This document shows, piece after piece, positions 27,436 through 33,621 of a stretch of 33,621 nt of DNA. The stretch's first letter is position 1, and each line of letters opens with the position of its first letter. The position numbers and the translations under genes are program-made. Under the pieces are notes generated by a model that searched no databases, was not told the DNA's origin, and worked only from the letters and a program-made list of their open reading frames with translations. Origin of the DNA: Lachnospiraceae bacterium (GTDB lineage: Bacteria; Bacillota; Clostridia; Lachnospirales; Lachnospiraceae); contig SVEA01000055.1 of assembly GCA_015057615.1 (NCBI GenBank), positions 1 through 33,621 of the forward strand, written 5' to 3'.

Positions 27436-27723
27436 ATAGGAGTGTCAAAAGCCTTCTTAACAAATCGTCTTCATCAATTTGCATAAATCAAGGTAAACCA
27501 TAAGTAATGGGAAACAATATTTTAATACGCAATTGTTTGAAGTCGTTGGCACTTACCATTACGTACTTCATTCCAAGTATTGCGTTTTGTGCAATGCTTT
27601 GCGCTGCGTTAATACAGCACTTTGGGAGCATGTGTTACGAATGAAATTTATATTATATTACTTATCAATACATTGTGCAAATTGACGAAGTTGGTTTATA
27701 AATCGGCTTTTAGCACTCATATC
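27436..27723. repeat. Family B foldback element, full copy 4 (inverted, short-loop form)
   Basis: It begins ATAGGAGTGTCAAAAGCC, then TTCTTAACAAATCGTC (the reverse of the other copies' right end), and ends CGGCTTTTAGCACTCATATC. The core is in reverse orientation and lacks the tip of the third hairpin, as in copy 3. It lies between argS and pyrC and ends only 23 bp before the pyrC start codon, so pyrC transcription must begin within or across it. Confidence 0.85.
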
Positions 27724-27746
27724 ATAGAATGGAAAGGAAGAAACCG

Positions 27747-29054
27747 GTGCTAATTCTGATTAAAAATGGTTATGTGATTGATCCCGCAGCGGATCGGGAA
27801 GGGTACTATGATATTCTGATTGAAGATGATCTGGTGAAACAAATTGACCGCAGCATTCCCGAGGAGGAATTCGAGGAAATGGCGGACGAGAGTGAACGGG
27901 TACGGATTGATGCTGCCGGTAAATATGTAATGCCTGGCTTTATCGATCTTCATGTGCATCTGAGGGAGCCTGGTTTCGAATATAAGGAGACCATACGGAC
28001 CGGCGCTCTGGCAGCGGCGGCAGGCGGCTTTACTACCATCTGCCCGATGCCGAATACAAAGCCTACAATCGATTCTGCGGATCGAATCCGCTTCCTTAAG
28101 GATAAGGCAGCGAAGGAGGCAGTGATTCATGTTCTTCCAATCGGCTCGATAACCCTGGGGCAGGAGGGGAAGGTTCTGGCGGATATAGCTTCGATGGCAG
28201 AAGCCGGTGCGGTGGCACTCAGCGAAGATGGTAAATCCGTTATGGACAGCGCCTTATATGCGAAAGCAATGCGAGAGGCAGCAAAGGCAGGAATTCCGAT
28301 TTTTGCTCACTGCGAAGATAAAGACCTTGCCGCAAATGGGGTGATGAATGCCGGAAAGCGAGCGGAGGAGCTTGGTCTTACAGGTATAAGCAATGCAGTC
28401 GAGGACATTATTACGGCAAGGGATATCCTGCTGGCAAAGAAAACCGGCGTACGGCTTCATATCTGCCACTGTTCTACGGTGGACAGTGCGAGTTTCATTG
28501 GATTAGCGAAGGAGAAGGGGCTGCCGGTTACCGGTGAGGTCTGCCCGCATCATTTCGCCCTGTCGGACGAGGATATTCCCGCAGACGAAGCCAATTATAA
28601 GATGAATCCTCCTTTAAGATCCCCGAAGGATGTCCAGGCGGTTAAGGAAGCCTTACGAAATGATATTATCGATGTGATAGCTACCGATCATGCCCCTCAT
28701 GGGGAAGAGGAGAAATCAGGATCCATGGTGAATGCCCCATTTGGTATTGTAGGGCTGGAGACCGCATTTTCCCTGACCATGACCGAACTGGTAAAACCAG
28801 GGGTAATCACCCTTCGGCAGATGGTAGAGAAAATGAGTGCCAATCCGGCGAACATACTTGGGATACGGCGGGGCTGTATAGAGAAAGGCTGGGTTGCAGA
28901 CCTGGTGATAGCAGATCCGAAGAAAGAATACCGGATCGATAAGAGTAAGTTCTATTCGAAAGGAAGAAATACGCCTTTCAATCAAAAAAAAGTTGTCGGA
29001 AGAATTGAATATACCTTGGCAGCCGGTAAGATTGTTTATAAAGCAAAGGTTTAA
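27747..29054 (+). CDS. pyrC: Dihydroorotase, class I
   Basis: Zinc amidohydrolase that cyclises carbamoyl-aspartate to dihydroorotate, step three of pyrimidine synthesis. Metal ligands: His69 and His71 in FIDLHVHLREPG, the histidines of IFAHCEDKD and ICHCSTVD, and the Asp of ATDHAPHGEEEK. A GTG at 27747 is chosen as start (435 aa, MLILIKNGYVIDPAA). AAAGGAAG lies six bases upstream, and this matches the usual N-terminus. The ATG at 27729 lies almost at the repeat edge without a binding site. It is followed by a hairpin and then pyrF 89 bp later. Confidence 0.94.
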   Translation: MLILIKNGYVIDPAADREGYYDILIEDDLVKQIDRSIPEEEFEEMADESERVRIDAAGKYVMPGFIDLHVHLREPGFEYKETIRTGALAAAAGGFTTICPMPNTKPTIDSADRIRFLKDKAAKEAVIHVLPIGSITLGQEGKVLADIASMAEAGAVALSEDGKSVMDSALYAKAMREAAKAGIPIFAHCEDKDLAANGVMNAGKRAEELGLTGISNAVEDIITARDILLAKKTGVRLHICHCSTVDSASFIGLAKEKGLPVTGEVCPHHFALSDEDIPADEANYKMNPPLRSPKDVQAVKEALRNDIIDVIATDHAPHGEEEKSGSMVNAPFGIVGLETAFSLTMTELVKPGVITLRQMVEKMSANPANILGIRRGCIEKGWVADLVIADPKKEYRIDKSKFYSKGRNTPFNQKKVVGRIEYTLAAGKIVYKAKV

Positions 29055-29070
29055 TCGAAGTTACGTTCCA

Positions 29071-29111
29071 TTATAGAGTTTGTGTCTGCGCGGCATCCAC
29101 AAACCCTATAA
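29071..29111 (+). promoter_or_regulatory. Hairpin in the pyrC-pyrF gap
   Basis: TTATAGAGTTTGTG (29071-29084) pairs with CACAAACCCTATAA (29098-29111), 13 of 14. The loop holds CTGCGCGG, which recurs at 29122-29129 just before the pyrF ribosome binding site. No T-run follows on the plus strand, while A6 at 29115-29120 would give a U-run on the minus strand. It could be an mRNA processing or control structure between the two genes. Confidence 0.45.
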
Positions 29112-29143
29112 CATAAAAAAGCTGCGCGGAAATGAGGTTAAAG

Positions 29144-30085
29144 ATGATTAATACATTAATTAAGAAAATTGAGCAGTTAAGTGCACCGCTGGTGGTTGGT
29201 CTGGATCCGATGCTTAACTTTATTCCGGAACAGATATTGCAGCGTGCGTACAGCGAAAAAGGGGAAAACCTGGAGGGTGTGGCTTCTGCTATCTGGGAAT
29301 TTAATAAAGGAATCATTGATGCAGTCTATGACCTTATTCCCGCCGTGAAGCCGCAGATCGCAATGTATGAGCAGTTCGGTCTGGAAGGACTGAAGGTATA
29401 TAAGCAGACCATTGATTACTGTAAGGAAAAAGGTCTTGTTGTTATTGGAGATGTAAAGCGCGGAGATATCGGCTCAACATCCGCAGCCTATGCAACCGGA
29501 CATCTTGGGAAGATAACGATGGAAGGCAGGGATTACAGAGGATTTGACGAGGATTTTATTACGGTGAATCCGTATCTTGGCTCGGATGGGATTCTACCTT
29601 TTATTGATGTGTGCAAAGAGGAGAAGAAAGGGTTGTTCGTATTAGTTAAAACATCGAATCCTTCCAGTGGAGAGTTTCAGGATCAATTGATCGGCGAGAG
29701 GCCGCTGTATGAATTGGTCGGAGAAAAGGTAGCAGAGTGGGGCAGGCTTCATATGGGAGACTCCTATAGCTATATCGGAGCAGTCGTTGGTGCAACCTAT
29801 CCGGAAGTAGGCAGAGCACTTCGTAAAATTATGCCGAAAACCTACCTTTTGGTACCAGGATATGGAGCGCAGGGAGGAAAAGCAGAAGATCTGGCGGATT
29901 ATTTTGATAAGGATGGATTGGGAGTCATCGTGAACTCCTCCCGAGGAATCATTGCTGCATACAAACAGAAGGGGTATGAGAAATTCGGTCCGCAGGCTTA
30001 TGCGGACGCTTCCAGACAGGCTGTAATCAACATGAGAGAGGATTTAAAGAAGGCTTGGTTAAAAACAGATAAAAACTTAAGATAG
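29144..30085 (+). CDS. pyrF: Orotidine 5'-phosphate decarboxylase
   Basis: Decarboxylates OMP to UMP, the last step of de novo UMP synthesis. From this start it is 313 aa, the longer class typical of clostridia and actinobacteria. The catalytic Asp-Lys-Asp set is visible: Asp103, Lys105 and Asp108 in IGDVKRGDIGST. VVGLDPML at the N-terminus and LVPGYGAQGG near the C-terminus contact the phosphate. The ATG at 29144 is preferred because GAGG lies upstream of it; the ATG at 29132 has no site. It lies 89 bp after pyrC. Downstream is the large hairpin at 30120 and then the convergent ppiB. Confidence 0.94.
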   Translation: MINTLIKKIEQLSAPLVVGLDPMLNFIPEQILQRAYSEKGENLEGVASAIWEFNKGIIDAVYDLIPAVKPQIAMYEQFGLEGLKVYKQTIDYCKEKGLVVIGDVKRGDIGSTSAAYATGHLGKITMEGRDYRGFDEDFITVNPYLGSDGILPFIDVCKEEKKGLFVLVKTSNPSSGEFQDQLIGERPLYELVGEKVAEWGRLHMGDSYSYIGAVVGATYPEVGRALRKIMPKTYLLVPGYGAQGGKAEDLADYFDKDGLGVIVNSSRGIIAAYKQKGYEKFGPQAYADASRQAVINMREDLKKAWLKTDKNLR

Positions 30086-30119
30086 AAACTTAACAAGTAT
30101 TATTGCAATAAAATAAAAA

Positions 30120-30288
30120 TGATACAAGGAGGTCTGTGATCTTCCTGTAATGCACTGTTTGAAAGACAGATTGTTTATTTTGTGTGACATAAGCGAACAA
30201 ATTTACATTTGCACGATAGTGGCATACAAAATGAATGACCTGTCTTTCGACCTGTGTGTGAAGGAAGGTCATTGGCCTCCTTGTATCA
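30120..30288 (+). ncRNA. Long imperfect hairpin, candidate structured RNA
   Basis: The whole 169-nt stretch folds on itself. Bases 30120-30146 pair with 30262-30288 (26 of 27, the first 13 perfect: TGATACAAGGAGG with CCTCCTTGTATCA). Then 30152-30169 pairs with 30240-30257, including GAAAGACAG with CTGTCTTTC. Then 30171-30190 pairs with 30219-30238, and CAAAT / ATTTG closes a four-base loop at 30203-30206. Read on the plus strand, about ten pairs are G-U and only about two are A-C. The minus strand would show the reverse, so selection for a plus-strand RNA fold is suggested. On the minus strand the stem is followed by TTTTTATTTT, so it could instead terminate ppiB. Confidence 0.55.
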
Positions 30289-30314
30289 ATCGCAACCTAA
30301 ATTGCAATAGCTTT

Positions 30315-30839
30315 TTAGAATTTTTCCGGTTCCGCATACGTTGCACCGTAGGTTTCTACCGTTACTTTCTCCATAATCTGCGGCTCTAAGGGCACATCGG
30401 AGTAGTTTGTCTTTGTCTCAGCTATTTTATTTACGACATCCATTCCCTCGGTAACTTTGCCAAAAGCAGCATAGGAACCATCAAGATGGGGTGAATCCTT
30501 ATGCATGATAAAGAACTGGGAGCCTGCGGAATTCGGATGCTGTGATCTTGCCATAGAAATAACGCCGGCTTCATGCTTTAAGTCATTCATAAAATTGTTA
30601 TAGGTAAATTCCCCTTTGATCGAATAACCCGGACCGCCCATGCCATTTCCATCCGGGTCTCCGCCTTGTATCATAAAACCGCGGATAATCCGATGAAAGG
30701 TCAGTCCGTCATAGAAACCTTTTCTCACGAGTGAAATAAAATTATTAACCGTATTCGGAGCGATTGCCGGGTACAATTCTAATTTCATGGTATCGCCATT
30801 TTGCATTTTGATCGTTACAATTGGGTTTTTGTCTGCCAT
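30315..30839 (-). CDS. ppiB: Peptidyl-prolyl cis-trans isomerase, cyclophilin type
   Basis: Speeds cis-trans isomerisation of Xaa-Pro bonds in folding proteins; cytoplasmic, with no signal peptide. The 174-aa single cyclophilin domain includes the catalytic segment TFHRIIRGFMIQGGDPDGNG (Arg, Phe, Gln). GVISMARSQHPNSAGSQFFI and HLDGSYAAFGKV are further active-site motifs. It is preceded by a very good promoter and AAAGGAAA before the ATG. It interrupts the pyrimidine genes on the opposite strand; no functional link to them is known. Confidence 0.95.
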   Translation of the reverse strand: MADKNPIVTIKMQNGDTMKLELYPAIAPNTVNNFISLVRKGFYDGLTFHRIIRGFMIQGGDPDGNGMGGPGYSIKGEFTYNNFMNDLKHEAGVISMARSQHPNSAGSQFFIMHKDSPHLDGSYAAFGKVTEGMDVVNKIAETKTNYSDVPLEPQIMEKVTVETYGATYAEPEKF

Positions 30840-30897
30840 ATTTAATTTCCTTTCCTATATATCTTAAGTCCTAATTATATCTGCCTTTTGCTGCTAA

Positions 30898-30926
30898 ATA
30901 TAACATAGTAGGATTAATTTTGTCAA
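30898..30926 (-). promoter_or_regulatory. Sigma-A promoter of ppiB
   Basis: On the minus strand: perfect TTGACA (30921-30926), a 17-base spacer and TTATAT (30898-30903). The leader to the ATG would be about 50 nt. Confidence 0.82.
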
Positions 30927-30964
30927 GACTAGTAAAATATTGGTATGCCATAAAATCGGTTCCA

Positions 30965-31006
30965 TTGCGGGTTAACGCAAACTGCAATTGAATTTTCAAT
31001 TGCAGT
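30965..31006. promoter_or_regulatory. Two adjacent palindromes upstream of ppiB
   Basis: TTGCG / CGCAA (30965-30980) is followed directly by ACTGCAATTGAA and TTCAATTGCAGT (30981-31006), a 12-bp perfect inverted repeat with a two-base centre. They lie 40 to 80 bp upstream of the ppiB -35 box and just before a repeat core. They may be an operator or repeat debris. Confidence 0.4.
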
Positions 31007-31043
31007 ATTATATGATAATAGAAGGATATTTATTATTTCAATA

Positions 31044-31220
31044 TCAATTTGCACTGTAGGAAAACGATTTTAATTCGCAACCGTTTGAAGTTGTTGGTAC
31101 TTAGACCCACGTATTTTGTGGTCTTATGTACCATTACGTACTTCAAACCCAAGTATTGCGTTTTTTACAACGCTTTGGGGAACACGTATTGTGAATTAAA
31201 ATAGTTTCATATTACTTGAT
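31044..31220. repeat. Family B core without terminal repeats (inverted, long-loop form)
   Basis: Contains CAATTTGCAC, CGCAACCGTTTGAAG, the third hairpin with the AAGACCACAAAATAC tip in reverse, TTGCGTTTTTTACAA and TTCATATTACTTGAT. Neither GAGTGTCAAAAGCC end is present. It fills the divergent gap between ppiB and yjbQ. Confidence 0.75.
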
Positions 31221-31261
31221 ACCAAATAAAGTAGCAATTATAGGGAAGGGGCATTAAGATT

Positions 31262-31666
31262 ATGCAGCAAATATACACCATAGGTATTAAAACCGGACAG
31301 CCTGCGGCTATGATTGACATTACGAAGGAAGTACAGAAGCTGGTAAAGGAAAGCGAAGTAAAGCAGGGAATCTGCGTCGTATTTGTTCCGCATACAACGG
31401 CAGGAATTACGATTAATGAGAATGCGGATCCGGATGTTGTTCGTGATATGACGATGGAGATGAATAAGATTGTGCCTATGAAGGATAATTACAACCATAT
31501 GGAGGGGAATTCTGCTGCCCATATTAAGGCAAGTGTGATGGGCTTTTCAGAAACGATTCTGATTGAGGATGGAAGGTTGCTACTTGGTACCTGGCAGGGA
31601 ATCTATTTTATGGAATATGATGGACCAAGATTTCGTAAAGTGTATGTTAAAATTTTGGAAGGATAA
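31262..31666 (+). CDS. yjbQ: YjbQ/UPF0047 family protein (secondary thiamine-phosphate synthase-like)
   Basis: A 134-aa small beta-barrel protein of the YjbQ family. Family members have weak thiamine-phosphate synthase activity; the true role is uncertain. Signature: VPHTTAGITINENADPDV near 43-60 and EGNSAAHIKASVMG near 81-94, then LGTWQGIYFMEYDGP toward the C-terminus. The conserved His residues of these motifs are present. GGGAAGGGG precedes the ATG at slightly long spacing. It lies between ppiB and pyrK, and no thi genes are nearby. Confidence 0.92.
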   Translation: MQQIYTIGIKTGQPAAMIDITKEVQKLVKESEVKQGICVVFVPHTTAGITINENADPDVVRDMTMEMNKIVPMKDNYNHMEGNSAAHIKASVMGFSETILIEDGRLLLGTWQGIYFMEYDGPRFRKVYVKILEG

Positions 31667-31815
31667 GTGGACGATTTTTGTGAAAAATCTCTCAAATTAT
31701 CCCTTGTGTCCGATAATAAACTCTGTTAATATAAAGCAGATAAAGGCTATCATTCTTAGAAGCAGCTAACATGACAGGATAGACAAAAGAAGATCGTACG
31801 TATAGGAGTAATGCA

Positions 31816-32580
31816 ATGGCAACATTAGAAAATCAAACAATTGTAGTACAGAAAACAAGAATTGCAGAGGATATCTACAGTCTCTGGCTGCAGGCACCGA
31901 GGATCGCAGAGGCGGCTGTGCCGGGGCAATTTATCTCTTTATACTGCAGGGATGGCAGCCGTATTCTTCCGAGACCGATCAGTATTTGTGAAATAGACCG
32001 GGAGACGGGAAGAATTCGAATCGTATTCCGGGTAGTGGGAAAAGGAACGAAGGAATTTTCTCTTCTGATAAAAGGGCAGCCGCTTCGTGTTATGGGTCCG
32101 CTTGGCAATGGCTTTACGCTTGAGGGAAAGAAGACGATCCTTATCGGCGGAGGTATCGGAATACCGCCGATGTTGGAGCTGGCAAAGCAGTTAAATTGTG
32201 AGAAACAGGTGGTATTAGGATACCGTGACATTACCTTTATGGAGAAGGAATTTGAACCATATGCAAGGGTGTATCTGTCGACGGAGGATGGAAGTCAGGG
32301 AGTGAAGGGCAATGTCCTGGATGCAATTCGCCATTATCAGCTGGAGGCTGATATCATCTATGCCTGCGGTCCCATTCCTATGTTAAGGGGAATCAAGGAA
32401 TATGCCGGAGAGCATTCGATAAAAGCGCAGTTGTCCTTGGAGGAACGGATGGCATGCGGGATCGGGGCATGCTTTGCCTGCGCATGCAAGTCAAAGGAGA
32501 CCGATCCGCATACGAATGTTAAGAACAAACGCATCTGCAAGGACGGACCTGTTTTTTATGCGGAAGAGGTGGAACTATGA
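31816..32580 (+). CDS. pyrK: Dihydroorotate dehydrogenase B, electron-transfer subunit
   Basis: FAD- and [2Fe-2S]-containing partner that passes electrons from PyrD to NAD+. The 254-aa protein has an FAD-binding barrel with RPISICEIDR, a nucleotide-binding domain starting ILIGGGIGIPPM, and a C-terminal cluster with Cys in MACGIGACFACACKS plus ICKDGP, giving the four ligands. AGGAG lies eight bases before the ATG. Its last four bases overlap the pyrD start (ATGA), indicating coupled synthesis in the usual 1:1 complex. A weak possible promoter (TTGTGT, 17 bases, TAATAT) lies near 31704-31732. Confidence 0.95.
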   Translation: MATLENQTIVVQKTRIAEDIYSLWLQAPRIAEAAVPGQFISLYCRDGSRILPRPISICEIDRETGRIRIVFRVVGKGTKEFSLLIKGQPLRVMGPLGNGFTLEGKKTILIGGGIGIPPMLELAKQLNCEKQVVLGYRDITFMEKEFEPYARVYLSTEDGSQGVKGNVLDAIRHYQLEADIIYACGPIPMLRGIKEYAGEHSIKAQLSLEERMACGIGACFACACKSKETDPHTNVKNKRICKDGPVFYAEEVEL

Positions 32581-33485
32581 ATACATCCGTTAAGATCGGC
32601 AATATAGAGTTTAAGAACCCAGTTACTACGGCATCCGGTACCTTTGGATCCGGAATGGAATATGCCGACTTTTATGATCTATCCTGCTTAGGAGCGGTTA
32701 CCACGAAGGGGGTTGCAAGCGTCCCATGGCAGGGAAACCCTACGCCCAGAATAGCGGAGACCTATGGAGGAATGCTGAATGCAATCGGACTCCAAAATCC
32801 GGGTGTGGATGTTTTTATTCATCGTGATATCCCTTTCCTGCGGCAATACGACACGAGAATCATTGTCAATGTCGTAGGGAAAACCGTGGAGGATTATTGT
32901 GAGGTTGTGGAGCGCCTTGCCGATTGTGACGTTGATCTGCTGGAAATCAATATTTCCTGCCCGAATGTAAAGGAGGGCGGTATTGCCTTTGGTCAGAATG
33001 CAAGGCGGGTCGAGGAAATTACGTCAGAGATTAAAAAGAGAGCAAAGCAGCCGATTATTATGAAGCTGAGTCCGAATGTTACGGATATTACGGAGATGGC
33101 GAAAGCAGCAGAAGCAGGCGGAGCGGACGCGCTTTCCTTAATCAACACCCTGACGGGAATGAAAATCGATATCCATCGAAGGACCTTCGTCCTGGCAAAT
33201 AAAACCGGAGGACTATCCGGTCCTGCGATCAAACCGGTTGCGGTTCGCATGGTATATCAGACGGCAAATGCGGTCAAGCTCCCGATCATCGGTATGGGCG
33301 GGATAAGAAACGCGGAGGATGCGCTGGAATTTATCATGGCGGGAGCCACCATGGTTGCTGTGGGTACGGCAAATTTCATGTATCCAACCGCTGCGCGTGA
33401 GGTGGCAGAAGGCATCCGGCAATATATGACGGCATATGGAATTGAAGATATCAATACGTTGATTGGATGCGTTAGTGATCGCTGA
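32577..33485 (+). CDS. pyrD: Dihydroorotate dehydrogenase B (NAD+), catalytic subunit
   Basis: FMN enzyme oxidising dihydroorotate to orotate, step four of pyrimidine synthesis. The 302-aa length and the catalytic Cys128 in LEINISCPNVKEGG place it in class 1B, which requires PyrK, encoded immediately upstream with a 4-bp overlap. FMN-binding motifs: TTASGTFGSGMEY, KLSPNVTDITEMA, SLINTLTGMKID, and IIGMGGI then AVGTAN at the phosphate site. No terminator is visible before the family B repeat that starts 86 bp later. pyrE and carbamoyl-phosphate genes are not in the window. Confidence 0.96.
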   Translation: MNTSVKIGNIEFKNPVTTASGTFGSGMEYADFYDLSCLGAVTTKGVASVPWQGNPTPRIAETYGGMLNAIGLQNPGVDVFIHRDIPFLRQYDTRIIVNVVGKTVEDYCEVVERLADCDVDLLEINISCPNVKEGGIAFGQNARRVEEITSEIKKRAKQPIIMKLSPNVTDITEMAKAAEAGGADALSLINTLTGMKIDIHRRTFVLANKTGGLSGPAIKPVAVRMVYQTANAVKLPIIGMGGIRNAEDALEFIMAGATMVAVGTANFMYPTAAREVAEGIRQYMTAYGIEDINTLIGCVSDR

Positions 33486-33571
33486 AAGTGAAATGCATGG
33501 ATTGGTTGTGTGAATGTTCACGGATCGGAATGTATAATAGATGGGAATGGGTTTAAACGATAGTCAAATTT

Positions 33572-33621
33572 GATTTGAGTGTCAAAAGCCGATTTATAAA
33601 CCAACTTCGTCAATTTGCACA
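33572..33621. repeat. Family B foldback element, copy cut by the window end
   Basis: GATTTGAGTGTCAAAAGCC, GATTTATAAACC and TTCGTCAATTTGCACA match the left arm of the other copies. The rest lies outside the window. A possible -10 box TATAAT lies upstream at 33533-33538 with a poor -35. Confidence 0.8.

Noticed and set aside
30120-30288. Retron msr-msd region or integron attC site
   Set aside because: No reverse transcriptase or integrase gene is nearby and the attC core boxes are missing; only the long hairpin shape is similar.
30090-30389. Small open frames over the long hairpin
   Set aside because: They lie on opposite strands of an inverted repeat, have no ribosome binding sites, and one runs into ppiB antisense.

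Overview
The window reads as a chromosome segment of a low-to-moderate GC, endospore-forming anaerobic Firmicute, most likely a clostridium of the Lachnospiraceae type. This is inferred from strong AGGAGG ribosome binding sites, vegetative sigma-A promoters, a SpoVB-family flippase, a minimal iscR-nifS-nifU-mnmA cluster, an RqcH/NFACT protein, the PyrK/PyrD-1B type of dihydroorotate dehydrogenase and a CheX/CheY pair. No tRNA, rRNA, CRISPR array, prophage or transposase gene was seen. Nearly all genes are housekeeping; the unusual content lies between them.

Layout. 291-4322: RluF-type pseudouridine synthase, DNA ligase LigA and MetA. MetA carries Glu111, which predicts acetyl-CoA use, and sits behind a structured leader. 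4452-7089: a membrane PAS-GGDEF protein converging on a SpoVB-like flippase. 7655-11093: iscR, nifS, nifU and mnmA, a route moving sulfur from cysteine to Fe-S clusters and tRNA. 11460-14109 (minus): PHP-type histidinol phosphatase and RqcH. 14585-15919: glutamate dehydrogenase with its own promoter, a leader hairpin and a terminator. 16243-20363: a DUF3781 protein, then copper homeostasis genes csoR, copA and copZ with a clear CsoR operator. 20886-23268: a four-gene operon padR / HAAS membrane protein / DUF4097 protein / PspC, probably for envelope-stress sensing. 23751-25010 (minus): CheY and a CheX protein whose N-terminus carries three 29-residue-spaced repeats resembling the c-di-GMP-binding MshEN motif. 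25587-27356: argS. 27747-33485: pyrC, pyrF, then ppiB (minus), yjbQ, pyrK and pyrD, a pyrimidine cluster with unrelated genes in the middle.

Between the genes there are two dispersed repeat families. Family B is a foldback, MITE-like element of about 290-315 bp with ends related to GATTTGAGTGTCAAAAGCC. It has four complete copies, one divergent copy, one core-only copy, one copy cut by the window edge and four remnants. Family A is a modular set of short palindromes: a TCGTATAGGA hairpin, a GAGTTTGCC hairpin and variable middle hairpins. It has three copies and one fragment. Together they occupy most intergenic gaps and sit against stop codons, start sites and operon joints.

A separate single-copy feature is a nearly continuous hairpin of about 169 nt at 30120-30288, in the convergent gap between pyrF and ppiB. 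Its imperfect pairs are mostly G-U when read on the plus strand, which suggests an RNA under structural selection. The best candidates for something undescribed are this hairpin, the two repeat families, the MshEN-like CheX protein and the unassigned metA leader. All functional calls come from reading motifs; no database search was possible.
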